A stretch of DNA of 64,000 nucleotides. Origin: Entrophospora sp. SA101 (Eukaryota > Glomeromycota > Glomeromycetes > Entrophosporales > Entrophosporaceae). The notes beneath the pieces were generated by a model, which searched no databases, had not been told where the DNA came from, and was given only the letters and a program-made list of their open reading frames with translations. Shown piece after piece: positions 1 to 12,900 of the stretch (position 1 is its first letter; the number at the start of each line of letters is the position of its first letter). Where the stretch lies: assembly GCA_958430865.1 (NCBI GenBank), contig CAUDNR010000724.1, positions 36,010-100,009 on the forward strand. The letters run 5' to 3'. Position numbers and translations under genes: made by a program.

Positions 1-1208
1 TGGTTAGTATTAGGGTTTTTGCTTGGTCATAATATAAATCAGATCGTAAAAAAATCACAAATCAAGAAATAAATATCTGGAAAATGTTCAAACAAATAGC
101 AACCGACATCATGAATTATTTGGAGAGAAAAGTCCATGCAATAATAACTATGAAAACGGTAAAAGAAATCCGAGATTGAAATGGAGATTAAAGAACAATG
201 AGAGTGTAGTGTAGGTTTGTGCCAGAATGACCATATACTCATGAATGACTTTAGGTCCGAGTTTTTTCTTCCGTGCAATCAATTACTCGGGAAGTTTTTT
301 TCTTAATAAAATCAAAATAAAGAACAAATTCCTTTTTTTTTTGTATCATATCTATTACAATGCTGGGAAACAAAACGAGTTTTGTATTTGACTGCAAGTA
401 TTTTCATCCCATGTAACAAAAACTAATCACCAATCAAATTCGAAGACTTAGTCATGTAAGTAATATATTCACGCGAAACCGACTTGTGGTTACTCGATTT
501 ATTTATTATAGTGATTATAAATATATTGGGAATGAAAAATTTTGGCCAAGTTAGGCTAAAACTACCTTTATCGAGTTTACATGTGTGGAAAAAATTAATT
601 CATGGCTTCTTGAATTACAATAGCTTTAAAATAAAACATCAACTTTGCCATTACTATTTTAATTGTTAAATTACCATTTGTAAACCCCAAGTACATAATA
701 TCCGTGATTTTTTTATTCCAAGATGATATCTTGTGCGAGTTGTAATTTTTTTCACCATGCCTTGAAGCTGTACAAAAAAATACATTGTTACGCGTTTTTT
801 TAATAAAATATTTGATTTGCAAAAAAAAAAAAGTATTTGATGCAGCAGATAGAGATTTTACAATATCAGGTTTGAAAATCAAAGATGTATAAAATAGAAG
901 ATGGCATTTTTATTTTTGGATATCAATGGCATGCATGCCTTGTTAAAATAAGAATAGTAAATTATTCAGTATCACAACTCTCATAATCTTCACCATTTGC
1001 CTCTATTTTATTCTCAATTTTATTGTTGTCAACATTGTACAAATTTTCTATATACTACATCATCCACACAACCTTTCATTTATTATTGCTACCATTACTG
1101 ACAACTGTTCTCATTGCATTTTCCAGTTTTGTTTTCCTTGATGTACTTGATTCTTCTATATATATATATCGCAGCACACACTTCTCTTTTTTTTTACTCA
1201 AGTCACTG
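1..1208. other. AT-rich stretch, no supported gene
   Basis: Only short open frames occur here, on both strands, and all are low-complexity Phe/Ile/Ser/Tyr-rich translations typical of AT-rich noncoding DNA. No recognisable domain, RNA gene or paired repeat was seen. Confidence 0.5.
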
Positions 1209-1628
1209 TCAACATAATCCATAGTCTTTCTTATCACTGTTAGAGCTTGTGAATTTTTCTTCAAAATCCAGATGTCTGGGTTTCAACGCTTTGCACAGAG
1301 ATCCATTTTTGTCATTATTGTTGGCACTCTCAACACTTGAATAGGTCTGCTCTATTTCGTTTGCAATGATTTGCACAAGCTTTCTACCCAGAAAGATCTC
1401 ATCCGCCATAGAAAAAAATCGTTTTCCCATTTGTAGCATTGGCGACGCTACCATGATGACCATTGTTAAGATTGTAAAAACAGAGAAGGTTGTTGTATAT
1501 GTATGTACCTGTGAGTGGTTGATGGATTTTTGAGACACAGTAAAATAATGTTTGTTGCCTTGGCTTCTTGAAGGTGTGATACATAGAGCAGTGATGACAC
1601 CAAACAAAAGGACTGGCTGACAGGACAT
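1209..1628 (-). CDS. Hypothetical 139-aa protein with an N-terminal hydrophobic segment
   Basis: A single open frame of 139 codons starts at the ATG at 1628. The first ~20 residues could be a signal peptide (MSCQPVLLFGVITALCITPS). A second hydrophobic stretch lies at about residues 48-64, and the C-terminal half is hydrophilic, with a Ser/Asn/Asp/Lys-rich tail. An internal Met near the second hydrophobic stretch would be an alternative start. Frames on both strands overlap it and no family was recognised. The composition is less biased than the surrounding noncoding DNA, which is the main reason to list it. It may be a chance frame. Confidence 0.25.
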   Translation of the reverse strand: MSCQPVLLFGVITALCITPSRSQGNKHYFTVSQKSINHSQVHTYTTTFSVFTILTMVIMVASPMLQMGKRFFSMADEIFLGRKLVQIIANEIEQTYSSVESANNNDKNGSLCKALKPRHLDFEEKFTSSNSDKKDYGLC

Positions 1629-1629
1629 T

Positions 1630-2283
1630 TTTAACCCATAATTTTCAAGTCAAGAAAGGTCGATTGAATTACTATGACCTGGAGTGTGTGTGACAAGAAA
1701 TATGTTATTTTAATCATACAAATAATTGTGATTCGTTAAATATGTATTTTCCTACAAAAGTTTTTTTTGGTGAACACGAGTCAACAAATTATTTTTTTTT
1801 TTGTATTAGCATCAGTATTACTATTACTATTACATATTAGTAATTTCCGTGATTATGATTAGTGGTAGTTTTGCAGCGTAATGAATTCGTAATAATAATA
1901 ACAACAAGTTGCAAAAAAAATTTCGTAAGGTGATTTACTTATATGACAAATAACATTACTATTACAAAAACCATAATTATAATAATATAAAGCAACAACA
2001 ATATAAGAATAGTATCATAATAAAAATCTTCAAAAAGCATAACGCATCATTTAAAAAAAAGTGTGTCTACTTATCACAAAATTTAGAAACAATTGATAAT
2101 TATTATACTAGCAATAATAGTATATGTAGTTGTTATACGAGTAAATACTTGTAGTGGTTATAATAATAACAATAATTAATAATTATCATAGTAATTGTAA
2201 TAGTAATAGCCATTGTGACTGTAGTTGTAATTATAATAGCTGTATTGGTAGCGTTAATAATAATATCATCTATAATAATGTCA
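1630..2283. other. Noncoding, simple-sequence-rich stretch
   Basis: Dominated by degenerate runs such as (aat)n, tagtaat and ataataac around 1820-2280, with poly-T runs near 1790. It precedes the retrotransposon remnant; no LTR or primer-binding site could be identified in it. Confidence 0.5.
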
Positions 2284-3751
2284 TCAGATACCAAGCCTAC
2301 AATCTAAATGTTGAAACTGAAGAAGAAATAGACCAATTTGCAATTGATGTTGGAAAAGAACTTGACGAAGAACAAACTCAACAACTCTCCGATTTGTTGT
2401 ATAAGTACCATGATATATTTGCTTGGGAGAAGTCCAACATTGGAAGAACCAACATGACGTAGCATAGTATAGATCTAACTGACTTGAGACCAATTAGAAA
2501 TCAATCAAGAAGAGTATCTCCGGATAGAAGGAAATTTATCCAGGAAGAAATACAAAGAATGTTAGACGCGGGATTCATTCGTGAATTGAATAGTGAGTAT
2601 GTCTCAGGAGTTGTAGTAGTAGAAAAGAAAGGAGGAGACTTACGATTCTGTATAGACTATAGAGACTTGAATAAAAAGACCAAGAAGGATTCTTATCCTT
2701 TACCAAGGATTGATGATATTCTAGAAACACTACAAGGATCACAATGGTTTTCGTCTTTAGATTTAGCAGGTGGATATTGGCAAGTTGAGATGATATCCAA
2801 AAGACTGCTTTCATCACACATCATGGACTCTTTGAATTCACTGTTATGCCTTTCGGATTAACAAATGCTCCTGGAACTTTTCAGATATTAATGAATAAAG
2901 TCCTCTGGGACATGTTATGGAAAACAGTAGTGGTATACCTCGGTGATGTCAACATCTTCTCGAAGACATGGAAGGAACATCTAGAACATCTAGAAAACGT
3001 TTTCGAACTTATACAAAAAGCAGGATTGAAACTCAGCCTGCGGAAATGTCAATTTGGAAATACGGAGTTGAAATTTTTGGGACACATAGTTGGAAAGGAT
3101 GGAATCAAGATGGATCCAGCGAAGATAGAGAAGGTGCAGAACTTTCCTAAACCTATCAACGTCACCCAAGTAAGAAGTTTCTTAGGACTCTGCAATTACT
3201 ATAGAAAATTTGTAAAGGGATTTGCAAAGAGATCTTCACCTTTAACAGAAATATTAAAGAAAGGAGAAGAGTTTAATTGGACAAATAGACAATAAAGGAC
3301 TTTTAAAGTCTTGATCGAACAACTCACCACTGAGCCTATATTAGTATATCCAAACTGGAAGCAACCATTCATCTTATCTACGGATGCATCAACATTTGCT
3401 TTAGGGGCAATTCTTTCACAACTAGATAATAAAGGAAATGAAAGAGTGTTTGCATATGCTAGTAGACAACTAAGACCGGCAGAGAAGAACTATGCAGCAA
3501 CAGAATTAGAATGCCTCGGCATTATTTGGGCTATAAAACATTTTCATACATACCTTAGTGGATCCAAGTTTAAATTAATTACAGATCATGCAGCATTGAA
3601 GTATTTAAACAATATGAAGGAACCAAAAGGAAAATTGGCTCGTTGGATAATGGCGCTACAATCATACAATTTCGAAGTAGAACATAGATCAGGAAAAAAG
3701 CATCAGAATGTAGATGCAATGTCTAGAATAAAAACGGGATACTGGGATTAA
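2284..3751 (+). pseudogene. Degenerate Ty3/gypsy retrotransposon pol: reverse transcriptase and RNase H
   Basis: Conceptual translation gives a gypsy-type RT followed by RNase H. Visible blocks are a pre-RT segment ending FAWEKSNIG (to ~2445), the finger/palm region with RFCIDYRDLNKKT (~2650), SLDLAGGYWQVEM, MPFGLTNAPGTFQ (~2850), and the RNase H signature FILSTDAS (~3370) through ITDHAALKYL to HQNVDAMSR (~3725). It is broken by an in-frame TAG at 2460, a short deletion with frameshift after QVEM (~2795), and an in-frame TAA at 3293. The catalytic Tyr-x-Asp-Asp motif reads YLGD, so one metal-binding Asp is lost. No integrase, gag, protease or LTR was recognised on either side. This is a dead 5'- and 3'-truncated copy. 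Confidence 0.9.
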
Positions 3752-3754
3752 TTA

Positions 3755-5410
3755 ATTAAATAGAACATTTTAATTAGTATTATTTATATACAGTATATAA
3801 CAAAAATTTTTTTTTTTCTCATATATTATTTTACTTTTCATATTATTAAATTATTACTTAACTTTCTTGCGGACATGATGACTTGGTGGATGATCATGAC
3901 GGTGATCCACGGATCTGATTGGGGTGCATTACACTTTTTACACTTTATATTTTGCGTTTTTACACTTTACACCTTTTTATAAATTATATTAGTTTAAATA
4001 TTATCCTTATTTTTTTTTTTTTTTTTGTTACACATTTCATATTATTTTTATATCTTATATCTTATATATTTTATTACATATTTTATATATTGTGAAATAA
4101 TGCTAATCAATTAACATTCTGCTGGTTTAGATAGAAAGCAAAACCATAAAAAGAAACCATTAAATTACGTATCTACAATATCTAATAATCATAATATCCT
4201 TAATGGCAATTTAGAATTGGGTAAAATAGGGACATTGCATTCAATTAGATTGGGAGGCAAGTGGTTGGATTTTATAGCAATGGTTAACTAGCCATTGAAT
4301 CGAGAATACCAGTTAGGTGTATAGGCATTAATTTTAAGCAGGCCTAGCCGGTTCGATTTTTGAGTTACTCCAATTTTTTTTTTTTTTGGATTGATAGTAG
4401 CAGGGGCAATAGTTTTCTTTTTTTATTTAATTGTTTGTATTTTATTATTATATTTTACACAATTATACTTTAATAAAAATAAACTTCAACTTGGGAAAAA
4501 AATAAAAATATAAATAAAGATTTTTATTATTTAAATCTGCGCATTTATAAATTTACGTGTAACAAAAGAATTTTCCCCGTGATAAAATCAAAATATGATC
4601 TATAAATCGATGAATTATTAAATATCTGCTATATAGATTTAGTTTCGGCATTTTACCTGCATGAAAGCCGAAACTAAAGAAAACAGAAAATCCCTATCAA
4701 CAAAGTGGAAATCACCAGAAAGGATAAAACTAAATCCTTACTATTATTGAAATTATATATTGGATTGATTGACCCAGTTATTATACAGTCTGTTAATATT
4801 AACATTAAGAAAAAAACGGCGGTGGCAAAAGGCTGTATATTAAATTTAGATTCTTTGACATGAAAAATGCTATTGCCAATTTTCTGTTAAATTTTGTAGC
4901 AAAAGTTCCAGAGATTATGTATATAAAATTTTATATTTTCAGATTTTCTATAACTTTGTCAATTGAAAATAAAAAAATTTTGATTATTTTTTCAATGTAA
5001 TAATTACTCTCTTCAAAAATTTTGTTTATTTGGTATAATTTTATTGCATAATTTTCATTAAAAACAATATTTCACAATCCGCCATTTTTTCATTAACACA
5101 CTGTAATATATATATTAAGGGTAATTGAATAATTAAAAAATCATGGAAGAATAAAACAATCTAAATCTTTACTATTTACATTATATTAGTGTATAGTGCA
5201 ATAATGATGACATCAAATTCCTAAAATTCTTAGTAATACAAATGCAGTACATCCTATATAATAATATAATAATAATAGTAATAATAATATTTTTAACAAA
5301 TAAATATATAAATATATTAAATGTCTATCTAAGACCTTTATTTTGAATAAGAAAAAAAAATAAAAAAGTGATATTTTTATTTTGAACAAGAAAAAATAAT
5401 CAAAAAGTAA
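3755..5410. other. AT-rich intergenic stretch after the retrotransposon remnant
   Basis: Contains homopolymer T/A runs (e.g. 4010-4025, 4372-4388) and no supported coding region. No copy of an LTR could be paired with sequence upstream of the pol remnant. Confidence 0.5.
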
Positions 5411-5416
5411 TATTTT

Positions 5417-6721
5417 TTATTTTGAATCTGAATTAAGTAAGGAATTCTGAGTGACAAAATTATTTAATATTAAACGAGATTCTTTACAATGGATTTGTTC
5501 TTCCCTCCATCTTTTAATAAATCCATTTATTAAATTTTCTGGTAATCTAAAAACTTTGTTTTTATTATTTAATGATTCCAAGGAATTAATATGTGAATCA
5601 ATAATAATGGATTGATGTTTCCAAAACTGTGTTAATATTGTGAGATTGGTTATGATTATTGGTAATTTGTTGGTGATTTTGTCATTGTATTCCTTGACTG
5701 TTTTGGCATGTTTTCTTTCTTTACTCATTACAATAGCATTACTCTTACTATTAAATATCGTTAAGCGATTTCTTTTTATAATCTTGTATAACCTTTGAAA
5801 TCTGCTAAACAATTCTTTAGGATTATAATTAAAATAATAATATCCTAACACTAATCTACATGCTAAATTAATTGGTAAATTATTGGGAAATAAATTAGCT
5901 AAACTATATGATGTGCTTGACTCATTTGATGCTATGCTATTATTATCATCATTGTTGATACTATTACCACCAACCATACCATTGTTATATGATGATATTT
6001 GTTCCAAGATATATGATGATTTATTTTCTCTGATTTTAGCAAATTTACCACCGCCCATTAAATTCCTTTGATAAGAATTGATTGAATTTCCATATATTAT
6101 TAAATTAACATTAAGTAATTGTAGAAATTTTTTCAATATAAATATTAAAAAAGAAACCTTTGCCACTTCATATAAAATTGATGAAGTCGTCTTTGCCACT
6201 TCAATCAAGAATGATTTCAATGCACCTTGAAAATTCTCAGATTGATTTCTATCTTTTATTATTAAATCTTGTAGTAAAAATACCTTCTTATCATCACCAT
6301 GCACATCAAATGATTGATTATCATTTATTTTTTTTATTTCTGTTTTAAATTCTTTGAATTGATTTTCCAATTTCTCGGAATCTACAATTCTATTTTTCAC
6401 CATGTCTTTTAATGTCGCTAACGTTTTTAATAAATCTTCAACGCTGGTATCTTCTTTAATGAGCATCTGAAAATAATCCAAAATCTCTTCCAGGTACATT
6501 GACATTTTAAGAGATTCTTTGGCTCGTTCCATTATCAACTCATCAAATATACTACTTAAATGATTCAATTCCGTTATATTTTCTTCGGTAGCCGAGTATT
6601 TAACACACAATTCTTTCAGACATCGAAAAGCTACCAAAATTTCTTCAACATTTTTTTGTAGTATGTTGGGATCTGGAAATGTTACATCTTCATGTTGTTT
6701 TAAATCAATTAAAGGCATCAT
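5417..6721 (-). CDS. Uncharacterised 434-aa helical protein with a central hydrophobic segment
   Basis: An uninterrupted 434-codon frame with no evident intron. The start is the first Met of an MM pair at 6721, 277 bp from the divergent FAB1 start. The N-terminal ~170 residues are charged and Leu/Glu/Lys-rich with heptad-like spacing, consistent with coiled coil. Residues ~175-205 are strongly hydrophobic (SILYEVAKVSFLIFILKKFL) and could form a membrane helix. A Ser/Asn-rich low-complexity linker follows (~240-275), then a second helical region with basic patches to the C-terminus. No catalytic motif or family signature was recognised. The coil-hydrophobic-coil layout is seen in many unrelated membrane-interacting proteins, so no function is assigned. 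Length and composition make a real gene likely. Confidence 0.75.
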   Translation of the reverse strand: MMPLIDLKQHEDVTFPDPNILQKNVEEILVAFRCLKELCVKYSATEENITELNHLSSIFDELIMERAKESLKMSMYLEEILDYFQMLIKEDTSVEDLLKTLATLKDMVKNRIVDSEKLENQFKEFKTEIKKINDNQSFDVHGDDKKVFLLQDLIIKDRNQSENFQGALKSFLIEVAKTTSSILYEVAKVSFLIFILKKFLQLLNVNLIIYGNSINSYQRNLMGGGKFAKIRENKSSYILEQISSYNNGMVGGNSINNDDNNSIASNESSTSYSLANLFPNNLPINLACRLVLGYYYFNYNPKELFSRFQRLYKIIKRNRLTIFNSKSNAIVMSKERKHAKTVKEYNDKITNKLPIIITNLTILTQFWKHQSIIIDSHINSLESLNNKNKVFRLPENLINGFIKRWREEQIHCKESRLILNNFVTQNSLLNSDSK

Positions 6722-6998
6722 CTCTATTAATTTTTAATTTAAAAATTTTTTTAATAGATCGTGTAACTTTATTCTATGGTGCGAATTGTCTAGATTTGGT
6801 AAAAGATTTTAATCACTATGTTAAAATTTACGGGGTAGACAATTGTTTCTCAATCTTGTCGTTGATAAGGTAGATTGATAAAAGGATAAAAGGTTCCAAA
6901 TTTGTTCAATTGTAGTGTAATAATAGATGTGATATATGACACACACACATACATACATATAAATTTTTTAAATAATTAAATTATTTATTTGTTAGGAG
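6722..6998. promoter_or_regulatory. Shared divergent upstream region (434-aa gene / FAB1)
   Basis: The 277-bp gap between two divergently oriented start codons. It must hold at least the proximal promoters of both genes. It contains AT-rich tracts and a CA/TA repeat (acacacacatacatacatat, ~6940-6960), but no specific factor site was recognised. Confidence 0.45.
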
Positions 6999-9900
6999 AT
7001 GACAACTAATCTTCAAACTCATAATGCTTGTAACAATAAAATACAAAATGCTGAAACTTTGACTTTGACTAGCTTTGAATTTGAAAGACCTTTTGAAGAG
7101 GATAATGAAAATGTACTCTCAAAATTATTTCAACGTGTAAAAAGTTCTTTTAATGTTTCTGGTGGTGATAATTCAACAACAACTTGTGCACCTACGCAAG
7201 TTATGACCAAAAACACCACCGAGACCATAAACAACGCTACTCTTAATAACAACAAAACTAGTAGTAGTAACGTAATTTCCGCAATTTCCACTAATGCAAA
7301 TAACACAATTAACAGAAACCAAGAAAATGGCAATAGTCCACCAACAAAACCTCCTTCACTTTTATTGCCCGATAAAGAAAACAAGGGTTTTGTTCAAGGT
7401 GCTACGCCTGCACCACCTGTCATTTCTTTAGAAGCTGCATTATTTGATAATGCCCCTGCATTTTTATTAGATTCAGAACTTATGATACAAGATCATTCAA
7501 CCAATTTAGATGATTCTAGCAGTTTATTGTCCAACAAGTCTAGTACATTATTTGATCAACAAGATCAAGTCAGATATTTGAATGATGTATCAGTAAGATC
7601 ACTTCAAACTAGCGCATCACCAGTTAATAAAAAAAATTCTGTCAGTAAAGCTATTCGCAGAATACGTGGTGAGGGTGTCAATAGAGATTATTGGATGGCT
7701 GATGATACTTGTAAAGAATGTTATGATTGTAAGAGCACTTTCAATCTTGTGAGAAGAAAACATCATTGTCGTCTTTGTGGCAAGTTTCTTTATTAATTTG
7801 TAAATACTATATATATACATATATCAAATTTATATATTTATTCATTCATTTATTCATTTATCGCAACTTTTGATATTATTTTATTTTTAAGGTCAAATAT
7901 TTTGTAACAAATGCTCCTCCAATATAATACCTGGTGCAAAATTTAACCACAATGGATCAATGAGGGTTTGTAATTTTTGTTATGATGAAGATTCTGATAT
8001 TGAATCAGATATAAGACAAAGTGATAAAAATGATTTCTCACTTATGATACCTCAAAGACAACTTCAATCACCAACAATGTTGTCAGATAATTATAATGTC
8101 ATTAATCCCAATAATTCCCAATCAGAATTTTCTTACTCGTTGGCGACATCTTCAACACCTAGTCTTGTGTATCAAGAAACTCCATCCCCTGATACAATTT
8201 CAATCAATGACGGCTTCAAAAAAATGATTGTGGCTGGTTCCTCATTGTTTATGACAAGATCTAGATCAAACACAACCCTAGATGACATTCCTGCACTCTT
8301 GCCATCATCCGCACCATTTAGACATAGTATACCAGAAGATAAAATAACTCCTGCTGCAAATCCTGAGGCTGTGTTGGATCCTGACATTGCTCCATTCATG
8401 AGTAGTGATGATGAGGATAACGTTAATTATGATTCGCTAACCAACCAATCTTATATTTCTGCTAATTCGAATCTTAATAATGGTAATAATGATCCTGCTA
8501 TTCTGTCATCTACTGTTGAAGAATATGCTGGAAGCGACGATGAATATTGCGATTATAACAGATCGCAAGCGAAGAATTTACAAAAACTTCAAATTCACAC
8601 AAAAGATAAAAATCCTCCTTTAAATCATAGAAGAAGTCTTTCTATTACTCGTTCAACTCGTTCTTTGAAAAGAGGTGGTTTTCTACAAATGGATTCAAGG
8701 CCCTCATCACCTCTTAACATTCGCCATAACAGATCAGCCTCAATCCCTGTAAAAATTGAAATAAATCCTGTTTCTCTGCAACACATGAGACGATTTTTAC
8801 GTCAGTTTCTTCAAGAATTTCAGATAGATTTATCTGAAGGATGGGAAAATGTTATAATGAAATTAATGATGAAAGTGGCCGATAATTTAAATCCAAATGT
8901 TCGTGGTGGTGATGAAATTGATATTCGTCATTACGTTAAAATTAAAAAAATTCCTGGAGGAGCACCTCAAGACTCGGAATATGTGCATGGAGTTGTGTGT
9001 ACAAAAAATCTGGCACATAAAAATATGGCACGTTCTCTTCTAAATCCTCGGATACTCATATTAACTTTTGCCTTGGAGTATCATAGGGTTGAAAATCAAT
9101 TGATGTCTTTAGATCCTGTGATTGCTCAAGAGGAAGAACACTTAAAAAATCTAGTTGCTCGTATTTCTGCATTGGCACCTCATTTAGTCTTGGTTGAAAA
9201 AACTGTTGCTAGAAAAGCTTTACAGTTTTTGTTGGAAAAAAATATATCTGTTGCATTAAATGTCAAATCATCTATTATAGAAGCTGTTTCTCGTTGTTCA
9301 AGAGCAGACACTATATCAATCGAAAAGTTAAACATGGCGCCAAAATTAGGGAAATTTGGTTCATTCTCTGTTAAAACTTTTGTTCATCAACTTATTCCAG
9401 GTAAAAGAAAAACCTATTTATATTTTGAAAATTGTCCAAGAGAACTAGGTTGCACAATAGTGTTGCGAGGTGGTGATATAGATACATTGAGAAAGATTAA
9501 GCAAATCACCGATCTTATGGTTTTTGCGGTTTACAACCTTAAATTGGAAGCAGCTTTGTTGTCAAATCAATTTGCAAGATTAAATTATGATCTAAGTTTA
9601 GCTGATGGAAAAAATGATGATGATGACGACCATGAAAGTAAATACATTGGCATTTTAAAACAGACACAAAATATTTTAAGACCATATGAAACTAAAATTT
9701 TTTCAGTATCGCCATTTATCAAATTTCCTCCTCCTTATTTGCTTACAAAAATGATACAAGCTGAACGTAAATTGGCAAGTTTAAACCAGAAACGTACTTC
9801 AGGATGGCAATCTAGTTCTTCGAAAGATAATGAGAAATCACATTCCTCACAACCAAGTAGTGGTATTCTACGTACACAAGAACAAGTTTGTGCCGAAGGA

Positions 9901-12900
9901 GTATTTAAAGATGCGTATCTTGAACATCAATGTCAGTCTGAAGCATGGGAAAGTTATAAATTTAATAATGTTGCTAGTCCCTATGCCCTTCAAAATATCA
10001 CAATACTATTTACGAAAGTTTGTGAAGAAACTCAGAAACCATGTATAGGACCTGAAATTTTGGTCATGGAATATTACAGAGAATCTGATCGTACGCTTGG
10101 TCAATATATTGAAGACTTGTTTACCAAATATGATTATATTTGTCAAAATTGTGATAAGCCAATGTTCCTACACCATCAAAGTTTTTGTCATGGAAATGCC
10201 AGAATCACTGTGCATCTCATGGAATATGAAAATTTAGGACACCATCATGATAGACACGAAAATTGTATTTTAACATGGAGTTATTGCAAAAAATGCGAAA
10301 AATCAACTCCAGAAATTCCAATGTCAGAAGATGCATGGAAGTACTCATTTGGAAAGTATCTTGAGTTATCATTTTATCAAACAGAATTAAAAAGTCGCAA
10401 CGAAAATTGTCAGCATGATGTATTTAGAGATCATGATAAATGTTTTACATTCAAAAATTTAGTAATAAAATTTGAATATGAAGCTATCAAGTTAATGGAA
10501 GTATATTCACCACCACGTATGCACCTATATTTTAAACCTGAAGCTCTCATTCGGCTAAAGAATCAGGATTTAGATACAGTCCGCAATAAGATTACAAGTT
10601 ATTGGGATTCTGTAGCCGATCGAATCAAAAACTTCGATTATGATCTTGTTCAACCAGATAAATTTGAACGTTGTAAACGAGAACTATTAGAAATGTCTAG
10701 AAGAGTTGTAACTGAAAAGAGAGACACGTTACAAAAACTTCAACAAACATATGTGAATAGCTTGCCTGAGGATAGATTGGCATTGAACAAAGTAATATAT
10801 CTGCTTCAGGAAAGAGTGACGGCTTGGGATGAAGATTTCGGCGAAATTTCAAGACAATACTTTCCTCGATTGACTACAAGACAATTAAAAAGGTTTTTTG
10901 AGGTCAAACAATATGTTGTGCCATTGGAACGTGGTTATCCTGGCTCGCTTTTGAATGATTTACCATTGATAAATATGGATACAAATGATACTGATAGAAC
11001 GGACGAAGAATTATTGAAACCAATAATATGTCCAAAATTGAGCAGCTCTCCCACTAGTGAATTTTTATTGAACGAGACAAAGGATATTGAATTGTATCAT
11101 GAAGGTGAAATTGAAAATTTGGAAAATGATATCGAAAAGGTCAATTCACAAAGTTCAATGTTCCCATTCATGGATCCTAAAATTTCAAGACGTTTATCAA
11201 TGAAATGGATGAAAGAGTCTAAAGCTTCTCAACCATCAAAAAAATCAAAAAATGCATCTGAATCAATTTTCACATCAATAATTGATAAACAAGAGGATTC
11301 ACAACTTGAGGTTGAGTTCACGCAAGAGCCAGAAGTAATCCCACAACTGGTCCCTTCAACAATAAGAAGAAAAAAGAAACAATCACATAATACCGCTTTC
11401 ACTATGTTTGAAAACACGAAAGAAAATGTAAACGCACCTGTTTTTAAACCAATTGAACCACTTATACCATCTACACCATCAATATCATCATCACTTTTCC
11501 CTCCAACGCAAACTTCTTCATTGCCTGTTCAAGTAAATCAAACCTCGCTTCGTAACAACAAAGAAACCAAAAAGGTTCAATATGATCGCCTTGCGCTAAA
11601 AAGGCCAGCACTAAAGAAAAATCAAAATTTACTACCTTCAGAAAAATCAACAACTACACAAAGCAGCAGCAGTGGAAAATGCACCAGACCTTCAATTAAA
11701 AATTTGCCTCCAGGAACTTTTGATAGTCGTAATAATAATAATAATAATGGTAGTGGTAGTAGTAGCAGTAGTAGAAGCAGTAGCAGTAGTAGCATTAGTA
11801 GCATCAGCAGCATTACTAGTAATAGATTTAGTGGTGATAACAGTAACTCAACTCGATCAGATAAGAATCGAAATCATAATAGAATAGGAGCATTACATAA
11901 ATCTAGACCACTAAGACAAACTATCCTAAAATCAAAGCCTGTTATTGAGATATTCCGTAATGTTAATGCGGCAACAGCAGAAGAGTCAGATGAAGAGTTT
12001 GAGAAGGAAGGAGCAGACAATAATCGTGAAAAATTTTTGGAGGACAGATATCGAATTTTTTCATTGAACACTACAGATGCCTTTGATGAATTATTGGGAA
12101 ATGAAGAATATTTTTCGATTCCTACTCGTGAAGCATCTGATGAATCATACATTTATCATTCAGCTTTGGCATTTTTAGGTCCAGAATTTAACGAACCTTC
12201 TACTCAAGCGTCAGAAGGTCAGTATAACCAGGAGCTTTTTTATTTTTAAATATATGATTTTCTTTTTTAAAAATTCTATTTTTTTTTTCCAGATCATCAG
12301 GACCTTAGTCACAACAATCCTGGAGTAGTGATGCCTTTGATGAGATCTCTCACAAACTTTTTAACCGATAGGAAAACCTTTAAACCTTTAAAATATCCTC
12401 TGTAAGAATATTTGTTATTATATAGGTGTGTATATATTATTTAACTTTACTTTGAAAATTAATTTTTATTTTATTTAGAAATCCAAACGAGCATGTATTT
12501 CCCGATTCCTCAATTATTTTCAGAGAAGATGAACCTGGGTCTATTATTGCATTTGCTTTAAAGTATTTCTTTCTAAAACAATATTTTGTCAAACATTAAA
12601 GATTAAGATTTATTCTTTTAAAAAAAATGATTTATATATATATATATATATTTGCATAGTTCACAAGAATATGAAAAAAAATTAAAATCTATGCAGTTAA
12701 TAAACCAAACTAGTGAAACATTTATAACAGAAGATGAGAAATTTGGTAGTAGAAGTTCAACTTGGGGACTTTTAAATGTCGATGAGAGTGCTAATTTTGA
12801 CGATGGTTTAACTTCACATATGAAATTTCGTATGTAAAATTAATTTTAATATTTTTATATTTATTATATTGTCATTCAAATTACATTTTTATAATATAAT

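Noticed and set aside
2284..3751. Intact retrotransposon
   Set aside because: In-frame stops, a frameshift, a changed YxDD motif, and no integrase or LTRs were found.
4300..4365. GGTTCGATTTT resembling a tRNA T-loop
   Set aside because: No cloverleaf can be drawn around it and the upstream D-arm is absent.
7130..7384. Minus-strand 84-codon ORF within FAB1
   Set aside because: It is the antisense of Asn/Thr-rich coding sequence; Leu/Val-only translation typical of a shadow frame.
11622..11887. Leu- or Val-rich ORFs in other frames over FAB1
   Set aside because: Produced by the agc/agt serine-codon microsatellite of the real gene.
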